The position numbers and the translations under genes were made by a program. This document shows, piece by piece, positions 56,085 to 64,000 of a DNA stretch of 64,000 bases. Position 1 is the first letter of the stretch. The number at the start of each line of letters is the position of its first letter. The notes under the pieces are model-generated. The model saw only the letters and a list, made by a program, of their open reading frames with translations, was not told the DNA's origin and did no database searches. The DNA comes from Asterella californica (lineage: Eukaryota; Streptophyta; Marchantiopsida; Marchantiales; Aytoniaceae): NCBI GenBank assembly GCA_036924285.1, contig JAYKYS010000011.1, positions 682,001 through 746,000 on the forward strand, in the 5' to 3' direction.

Positions 56085-56254
56085 GAATACACGATACACT
56101 TTGCATATCTGACATCTGCGACTCGTCTCGTGCATTTATGAATACACGACACATCTCGCATTGTACATCTGACATCCGCGACTCGTCTCGCGCATTTGTG
56201 AATACACGACACATCTCGCATTGACATCTGTCGACTCGTCTCGTGCATTCGATA
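56085..56254. repeat. Tandem repeat, 55-60 bp, three units
   Basis: Units start GAATACACGA at 56,085, 56,140 and 56,200. Each contains GACATC.GCGACTCGTCTCG or a close variant. On the minus strand the 60-bp unit reads through as a repeated peptide (MRDVSCIHKC and RRVADVR) inside a 136-residue frame (55,877-56,287). That frame is most likely a by-product of the repeat, not a gene. Confidence 0.85.
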
Positions 56255-56299
56255 TCTGCGATCGCTCCGATCTCTATAAAGAATCATTGCATTTCACAT

Positions 56300-57315
56300 C
56301 GACCTCGGAATCACTATTCAGGAAGTTTCGAACTACATTCAACTAATTATCTTAACGGATTACATTACATTAGATGACTCAATCTAACGGAGGAAAAAAG
56401 TCCCTATTCTTTAGGATGTTACAAAATTTGAAATATCGTTAGTAAACTATACGTAAATTTTATTTGAATCATTACTAACAAAATGAAGATTTCAGATCAC
56501 CATGATTGAAATAAAACAATACGCTTTAAAATCGCTATACACATATACATATATGCTATATACGTGTGTATATATATATATAATGTATGCATATTACTAG
56601 TATGCATATTCATCTCTTCTAAACAAACTTTTCATACAGACATATTTATTGTACAACTTGGAATGGTAGTAATAAAAAATAATAAATTTTTATATGAATA
56701 TTATATTCAAAAACAAATAAATTTATAATAAATAATTATTAAAAAGTTTTGTAATTTTTTTTTGTTTTCAAAGTTGTCTATCATCTCTATGGCTAAAAAT
56801 GTGATGTAAGATATTTTTGTTTTAAATCTTTTTAGAAGACAATCATTCACACAACTAGAACATATTTAGTTGATATCTACATATAAGTTAAATTCAAAGA
56901 TAATAAAAAAATTCAAGTTTTATATTTTTGTTTGATATTAAAAATATGAGATCGCATTCAAATCTTATGTATTTAGTAAAATTTAAATTTAACAAATTTA
57001 TCAATTTATAACATTACAACCAATTAAAAAGTTTTACATTAATGAGCAAGTCTATTCTACTAAACTTTTTGAAATTAAAAATCTAAATATCGACAAGTTT
57101 AATACATCTATGTGTTCAAAATGTATCATTTATTACGCAATGCAAACTCGGGTTTAATTTTATTATATACAAAATTTGGTACAACTCTAGACGGAAAAAG
57201 TTTAGCATCAGAAGTTTGATTGCGCATCTATGTTTTTTTCATCCGTCGTTTAATCGTCAAGATCAATCAAGGTGTGAGTGATATTTTATTTTTCACAAGA
57301 TTTTTCATTTACAAA
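56300..57315. other. Strongly AT-rich spacer with TA microsatellite
   Basis: Very AT-rich, including a TATA/CATA microsatellite at about 56,537-56,590. No coding or RNA feature is supported. Confidence 0.5.
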
Positions 57316-57320
57316 ACATG

Positions 57321-57536
57321 TTGTCGTGTTGTTGATTGGCTAAAGTGTGAAACCATCAGATATTTTTATCGTACGTGTTTTGATGTTGTGAAGTCACCGA
57401 GATCTTATCCTGTCAAAGCACATATCTTTATCGTACGTTGTCATGTTGTGGATTGGGTAGGGTGTGAAACAAGCACATATCTTTATCGTACGTGTTTTGA
57501 TGTTGTGAAGTCATCGAGACCTTATCTTGTCAAAAG
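57321..57536 (+). repeat. Tandem duplication, 117-bp offset
   Basis: Units start TTGTCGTGTTG (57,321) and TTGTCATGTTG (57,438). Both contain TATCGTACGTGTTTTGATGT, GTGAAGTCA.CGAGA and CTTATC.TGTCAAA. The open frame at 57,220-57,540 reads through both copies and is a product of the repeat. Confidence 0.8.
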
Positions 57537-57539
57537 ATA

Positions 57540-60500
57540 AAACTCCATATGAACGATCAGTGTATTCTCCGTTGAGTGGAGATAAGAGTTAGTACTCTTG
57601 TCCCCATATGCGAAACTATTGTATATGAAAGGAGGTACGCGGAGCTTTGGATATAGAGTGTGGAGTATCCAAGTCTAGTAGTGAGTGTTATCAATATCGT
57701 CAGACGAAGTGAGAGGCAGTGAGAATGACAAGCATGGACAGAGAGCTCTTTCGTGCTCCTGATCTTCCACTTGCACATTCGTTCATCATTAAGGTCCATT
57801 GTCTGCCGCGTGATCACTTTCAAGTGTTTATGGTGGCTCATTGGAAAAAGTTGTTTATGACTGAGGTAATGACTACTCGGGATCTTATCATTCTTCCGAT
57901 AGTCACTTATGACGTTGTTTGGGATCTTACGATCTACATCTTGCTCTGATGTGGCATGGATCCTAGATTAGATCTGAACTTTTCAGCGAGAGTTTCGTTC
58001 AACACTTAGATCGAAATACGTTATTACAGTTGTCCAAAGGTGACGCATCGAGAGTTTATCGTGAGGAATTTCAAAGAGGATTATTACAACCAAATAATAA
58101 CTTCGTTTGTTTTTTTGTAGTTTCGTTTATTGTCAACAGTTTTAGGGTCGGCATTCTAACTCTATATTGAGTGTAATTTGTCTTTCATGTCTACGTGCTT
58201 CTTGATCAATGATATCATCAAAGGCACGTGTTTGTAGTGTGTTTCATATAAGCTTTGAGTGCTCAAATGGTATTCGGGATAAAATTTCACTCCTTATGTG
58301 TTGGTCATGTGAGTGAAGACAAAAATCTTTTGTCAACTTGTTTCTTATTGGTCGGAAGTTTGATCAATCACCTTCCACCAAGTTCTCTTCACGTTTTTGA
58401 GAGTTTGAGGCACTTCTCGTGGTCCATACGCAGAGTGTTGCGTATGGTTGGAAAGTTTGGGAGACGAGGATGCTCGCGGACTCAATGGTTGCTCGATTTG
58501 AAGCACGGAGGACAACATTTCAATCAATTGAAGTTGAGGGGGTTAAATTCGTGATCAATTTTTTTCCGAGAGATCCTTTGCATTTTCTGGGAGTTCTGTG
58601 ACGTTGTTCGAGACGATTTGATTGTTGTTGGAAAGCTCTTGAGATGGGCTTGCTGATGGGTTCTGAGATCAATCGATCTCAAGCCAGATTGAAAGAGTTA
58701 TGGCCGGCTGAAGTTGGGTGTCTCAAATCGGAGGCTATGAGAAAAAGCGACTATAATTAAGAGACAATGAGAGTGATATGGATAGTTTGGGTTCTAATTT
58801 TGCTATGAAACTTTCTAGGATGTGAGAAAGTACAGTTAAGTACTTACATATGAAATTTTGGACCATTTTGATTATTGAGTATAAAGATATCTCTGTTTTT
58901 GTGCACAAAGGTCTGCATATCATCTTGTGTCATTGACAGTTAGGATTTGGATCCTTTCGAGAGATTGGTTGAGGATCTGGTGGTGAAATTTTACAAAGTG
59001 ATAGTGATGATGACACTTTAGCTCCATGACAATTTAATGCCATTTTGATCGAGTGGTTTGTGAAGAATAAGATAACAAAGTTTTATCGAAAGAGTATCAT
59101 GAGCTCATGAATGTTATGAAAATAACGAACTTTGATAGGGCATAACTGCCAACTCAGAGATGATCTCTCTGCTTGTAATATCTTAATAGAGAGATTATTC
59201 TACAAGCTACCAACTAGCCTTGGTTTCATCTCATTCTGAGCTGAAAGACAGATTTGGACAAGTGCTAGCTCCCTGTCACACTGTCGACGATCTCTACATG
59301 CTCGGGAATTCAATTTTGGTCGCTGACCAAACCGCGCTTGTAACTATAGCTGGTAGGACTCCAGTAGTCCACACACTACCACCTAGACAGATATCAAGAC
59401 CGCGCTTGCGAGCTAGACCGCAATCAAACCGCCTCGCGTCACGGAATGTGCACACTCAAGAGGAAATGCACCCAAGTAACTCACGAAGTTTTTCTCCTCT
59501 TAATTCGGAGCATACCCTCACAAGCGAAGTTATCACTCCACAAAAATTTGAAAATACAACATTTGGATAATGAGGGTCGAATTCTAGTGCCAAGGGCATC
59601 TACCCCCCTTACCTCCACGCCTCTTGACTCATTCCTCATGCGGACGCCATCTGTTGGCTTGTCCTCTCTTCCGTGCACACGGATCGAGTCCGTCCATAGC
59701 ACAACCTTTGACCCAAAATAGTAAAGTAAAGTTGAGAGGTTTTTGCTCCGAAAGGCGCAAGATTTAAAGCTCTTTGAAGAACAAGTTGACTTGGAGGTTT
59801 TGCTAGTGCTTCAATGCACTTGATCATGAGTATGAAGAGTTATTGACAATATTATCTGTGTTTGGATTCTCTCCATACTCGCATGCCTGTTTGTACGTCG
59901 AGTTGGTTTGATTGGATTTGTGTGCGGGCGTTCTGCTTAGGTTTCTTTTCTATTAAGAGTGCTGGTATTTCTCTTGTGATGAGGTTGGAGTAGACCCAAG
60001 AGTGCTTGCAGTGATAGCAAGAACATGTTGCATGTGTTTGTTATCTCGGTTTTATCCCTAGTCGAGTAAAAGAAAGATTTGCCGAGAGGACGTGAGGATA
60101 TCGTAGCGAGATAGGTTTGGAGTATACTTGGAGATCAGAGAGAGGTGTGGATGATCGCTTGTTCTGAGTCACGGAGTGTGAATCGTACTCTCTACAACTA
60201 GATATCAGATGTATTCTCAGACAAGAAAGCACGTCACACGACAACGTGTTAATATATATATGTATTGTTTAGTTATCGCTCTTGAGAATCATATAATTTT
60301 GACTTGTTTAAAGATTTCAACTTTAAGACGTTAAGGGTGATTCAATACTCGTTGAATCTCGTCGAGATGTTCACAAAATCTACAAACAGTGACTCTGATG
60401 ATTTCTGCGGAGTGAGCAAACGTCCTTGCAACATGTGAGCTCCACTAACGATTATTTATTCGTTGATTTGAGGATTTTTGTAACGCAAACATTCTGTATG

Positions 60501-61430
60501 ATGTTTTGATTTTCTTTCGATGTTTCATTCTTCGTAAACTTACTTGTTTGACATTCTCTTTAACTCTTCAAATGTTTTTTTATTTTTGATCTTGCACTAT
60601 CAATTCAGAAGCAACTCTGTTGTTCATGTACATGGTCAAAATTCTTATTTTATTCGAGAAGAAAAAGATACACTTACAATAATATACAATTATATCAAAA
60701 AACTATATTAGTATGATGAAATTGATAAAAATAAAAATTCTAAGACCTTCTTTACCTTCTCATATCATATGCAACTGTATCCATATGAATTTATAATATA
60801 TATATTTTTCTTTTAATATCAAAATTAGATTCTCAATGAAATGTCTATAAGATCTTTTGTACATCAAAATGTATATTTTTTAGTCGATAAAAGAACTTTC
60901 AAAGATCTTTATGATATTTAGTAGCTCAACATCCAAACTAGTCATTCTTGAAGTTTGAAAAGAAACTTCTCTAATCAAAAATAATAATAATGACTATATA
61001 AATTCTTTGAAAATTAAAATTTATATTTTTTGTATATTTTTGACATTTATTGGATAGTATGAAAAGTCAACACTTAAGAAAAGTTGAAGTAAGAGAATCT
61101 CTCTAGTTGTGTAGCACAAGTAATGTATGTAGTTGTCTTAAACTTTAGTAGTCTTTTGATATTTTATATTTTATATTTTATATTTATCGTAAGATAATGA
61201 AACTTAGTGTATGTTACTCTTGTAAAAGTCTAAAAATTATACAAAAAAGTGTTGAGAAGGTGATGAACACTCTCATTTTCATGTGTTATGGGTTAAGTGA
61301 ACATTTGAAATCTTGAATGTCCTCGAATATTGTTCAATGTATGTTGAGAGTGAAAAGTAAAATTTGTTTGTAAGAACGAGCTCTATGACGATTCCTGAGA
61401 ACGCTTAACGATTATGATTATAAAAATTTT
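57540..61430. other. Intergenic, decayed sequence
   Basis: No gene is supported. The stretch at 59,220-59,720 is more GC-balanced and has open frames on the plus strand (59,220-59,570 and 59,446-59,721) without recognisable domains; it may be a retroelement remnant. 60,480-61,430 is very AT-rich. Confidence 0.4.
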
Positions 61431-61439
61431 CTAAGTGCT

Positions 61440-61875
61440 CCGACTCAAGTGCACCCACGTCTCGCCTTCCGCGGATCCGTTCAAACGTCTTTGATTCACA
61501 CTACGACTACAATGTCTGGACCAAGAGACTCCCAATGATCCTCGTCACACTACCGAGCCACAACACACTCCTCGCGTATACACACACACAAGCACGCACA
61601 CGTTCGAGACCAAGCACTTAACAGTTATGGTCTATTGGTTCATACATTCGACTCCGTCCTCGATTCGGACGGTCCGTGGTTAAGCTTACACAACTCACTC
61701 CAAGCGACGATCAACTGGACATAACACCCTCTCGGATCACTACACAAAAATATTCCTCGCAATCAGTTCTCGACTCTCGAAAAATTATCAAAGACTTAAG
61801 TCGATCATGTCACATGTCACTTGTCACTATCCACGAGGTTTTTACGAGGAATTGCTATGTGTATACACACCATGT
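61440..61875. repeat. Possible diverged relative of the chromovirus LTR
   Basis: This C-rich block stands out from its AT-rich surroundings. Its end (61,832-61,870) reads CACGAGGTTTTTACGAGG and then TGTGTATACACAC. The chromovirus LTR reads CACGAGGTTTCCTCGAGG, then TGTGTATACACAC at the same relative place. Other LTR words (ACTCAC, CTCGGATC) recur loosely. An old solo LTR of a related element is plausible. Confidence 0.3.
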
Positions 61876-62010
61876 ACTAGAAGAATGATATGATCTTACG
61901 AATGAAAAAGTTGAATGAAAGGAGCATGGATATGACGAAATCTTTATAATTATGGTGCACAAGTAATCTAGTCATCCCGAATTATGTTTGAATGAGAGAC
62001 ATATCTACTT

Positions 62011-62046
62011 AGATTTTGGTTCTATTGTCGAGATTATTTGAAAGTG
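62011..62046 (+). other. Relic of a retrotransposon primer-binding region
   Basis: TTTTGGTTCTATTGTCGAGA followed by TTATTTGAAAG closely parallels 63,441-63,474 (TTTTGGTTCCGTTGCCGAGA, then CCTCACTTGAAAG). The differences are almost all C-to-T or G-to-A. It appears to be an older, more decayed copy of the same junction. Confidence 0.4.
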
Positions 62047-62593
62047 ATTTAAAAAACTTTGTACTTACATTATGTTTAAAAGACGACATAAAATTTCTAG
62101 CAAGCTTTATATATCAAAGAGATTAATTCTAAAGAGAGAGTTATGATATTCGAAAGTTGAAAGGAGTTTTTATGAGTTTTTTGATGTCAAACAATTAACT
62201 CTCAAGAAGAAGTTTACATTCATTCTTATATTTTTAGTATTTAGAATTAGTATTTCAAATCTTCTATGCATATAACTTAAGATAAGTTATAAAATTATCC
62301 AAACCACACGTCATTTGACATAGTGGATGCAAAGAGAATCAAAATCTATGATGTCGTGCACTCAAATGAAACAGCGAGAAAATTCTAACAATTTTAGTAA
62401 CGATTTTTTTTTGTCTATGAGATTTAGATTTGACAAGTTAAAACTTCTATTTAGTAGGGTAAGAGATTGTTAAGTGTGAGGATGAGAAGAGTGATAAAAA
62501 TATCAATTTGACTTTCGACATGCACAAGAATCTTAAAATTTCACAAAGATCTATCGAGTGAGAGAGAGATATGAGAGATCATTGTCATAGAAC

Positions 62594-63440
62594 TGTAACG
62601 ATCTAGTTATACATAAGAAATATGTTTATTAGCAAGATGTTTAGTTATAACTAAATGTGGAATGTTTATTTGTCATCTAAGTATTTTAAGAAGATATGAA
62701 GTTAGTCATGACGACTAGCTAAAGTTAGTTATGATTAAACTTAGTTGCACTTTTGGACAGAATTCAAATATTTTCTAATTATCTTGTTCATCTTGTTTAA
62801 AAAGTAGAAAACATGTGGAAAATATCTTTATCTTTTTTTTGACTTGATATTAATGATGAGAGTTAAGTTATTGACTTTGTGGACATTAAAAAATAAGAAA
62901 AGATTCTTCATGTCACTTTTTTAGTGGATCTTAGTGTAGAGTGTGGATGGAAATTCAAGATTCTTTGAAAATATTTTAGAATCTTTCTAGAAGTTGTTGA
63001 AGTAAGAAACACATGTGATAAACATTTTTATCTTAAATAATATTTTAGTTAAACTCGATATAAATAATTATAGTTGAGTTACCAAGGTATCAAAATAAAA
63101 ATCTAAGATGTATAAATAGAGGAGTAGAGAAGAGCTACTCATCTTTGTTTTCACATTGTGTCGTAATGACAACTTGAGCAATATAGAGACAGTGTGATAT
63201 TTTAGTATGTGAGAACTTGAGAGACGTCTTTAGAATGGACAATTTTAGTTGATGAGTTAGATGTGTGAACGATTGAACTTGACATTTTTCTCTTCAAGTT
63301 CATGGTGTGCTTCCTTCAAAACCATCAGAGGTGACTCTTGAGTGAGAGATAGGTCTGATATGTTGCAGATTCATCGATGACTATCGTGGAGGTTGAGAGA
63401 TTAGAGGGTAGTTGATTGATAGACCCGCGAAGAGTTTACA
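62594..63440 (+). repeat. Candidate 5' LTR of an incomplete retrotransposon
   Basis: Starts TGTAACGATC, a common opening of plant gypsy LTRs, and ends TTTACA directly before a primer-binding-site-like sequence. A TATA box (TATAAATAG, about 63,113-63,121) lies inside at a sensible place. No partner LTR is in the window, so the 5' boundary is inferred from the TG and the overall layout. Confidence 0.4.
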
Positions 63441-63444
63441 TTTT

Positions 63445-63462
63445 TGGTTCCGTTGCCGAGAC
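63445..63462 (+). promoter_or_regulatory. Candidate primer-binding site
   Basis: TGGTTCCGTTGCCGAGA resembles TGGCGCCGTTGCCGGGGA, the primer-binding site found in many plant gypsy elements and complementary to a tRNA 3' end. The differences are consistent with C-to-T and G-to-A decay. Confidence 0.45.
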
Positions 63463-64000
63463 CTCACTTGAAAGGATCCTCGGAGGATGTTTAGAGTTCA
63501 ATTTCACATTCGACAAAAGGAGATCATACGAGAGCACATGGAGAGAACGTTAGGAGGAGAGAGAGCTAACGTGATATTAGTAACATTGCAATTTTTTGTG
63601 AATCTCGTAGTGATCTGTGATGCATTCGAGGTCATTCTTTATATTTTTTTTCATTTAAAAAAGGTTTGAAGAGGATTGAAAGTGGATACAACAAGAGTTG
63701 TAGAGAAAAGAGAAGAAAGAAGTTACTAGAGAAGGAAAATTCGAGAGTTTAAGAAGTCTGCTCTTTCAAAAATTTGTATAGTCGCTATAAGATTTTCTGT
63801 GTTTTTCATTTTCATGTGAAACTTTCTATTATTCTAGAATGGCTGATAAACTATCTAGGACAACAAAAATCATAAGAAAAGGTTGTCTAAAGAGGAAGAT
63901 ATAAATTTTCAAAGTTGAGGGATTTATCCATGAGAGTTTAAGAATTCTGTTTTTTGGAAATTTATACAGTCATTGTCAAATTTTCTTTGATTTTTATTTT
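63463..64000 (+). other. Start of internal region of a truncated element
   Basis: Follows the candidate LTR and primer-binding site. A plus-strand frame (63,487-63,669) begins MFRVQFHIRQKEIIREHMER and could be the eroded start of gag, but nothing specific is recognisable. The element, if real, continues beyond the window. Confidence 0.25.

Noticed and set aside
1..64000. CRISPR arrays, bacterial operons or prophage
   Set aside because: Spliceosomal introns, plant gene families and LTR elements mark this as plant nuclear DNA. The tandem repeats lack the spacer structure of CRISPR arrays.

Overview
This is plant nuclear DNA. It holds three intact, intron-containing genes in a background of AT-rich, decayed repeats. 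The supporting signs are a phytocyanin (a copper-protein family known from plants), a chromodomain Ty3/gypsy retrotransposon, a plant-type RNA polymerase I start motif, and long intergenic stretches of old repeats. The species cannot be read from the sequence. A non-seed land plant such as a bryophyte is a guess from the many short introns, not a conclusion.

Layout. 1-18.7 kb is gene-poor: tandem duplications, fold-back sequences, decayed coding remnants, and a MULE-like non-autonomous element with its target-site duplication (16,764-17,136). 18.98-19.79 kb is a two-exon phytocyanin gene with a likely TATA box. 19.8-22.6 kb is spacer with a hairpin cluster and a weak SINE-like sequence. 22.68-35.90 kb is a complete DNA2 (JHS1-type) helicase/nuclease gene. 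I could assemble it as 37 exons encoding about 1,410 residues, including a 7-nt microexon and a GC-AG intron. 36.7-46.8 kb is a remnant of one ribosomal DNA unit on the minus strand: spacer promoter, 42-bp spacer repeats, gene promoter, 5' ETS and the first third of 18S. A 8.4-kb chromovirus with two 1,398-bp LTRs and a 5-bp target duplication splits this remnant exactly at the RNA polymerase I promoter. 46.8-50.8 kb is spacer. 50.82-53.14 kb is a complete five-exon SPT4 gene. 53.2-64 kb is again repeat-rich: a second copy of a hairpin-bearing dispersed repeat, short tandem arrays, an LTR-like relic, and a probable LTR plus primer-binding site of another retrotransposon running off the end.

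The three genes do not form a pathway. DNA2 acts in replication and repair, SPT4 in transcript elongation, and the phytocyanin at the cell surface. The most unusual part is the rDNA remnant with a retrotransposon in its promoter. Its C-to-T and G-to-A decay, shared with the element's stop codons, suggests long-term cytosine methylation. No CRISPR array, tRNA gene, gene cluster or clearly new multi-gene system was found.
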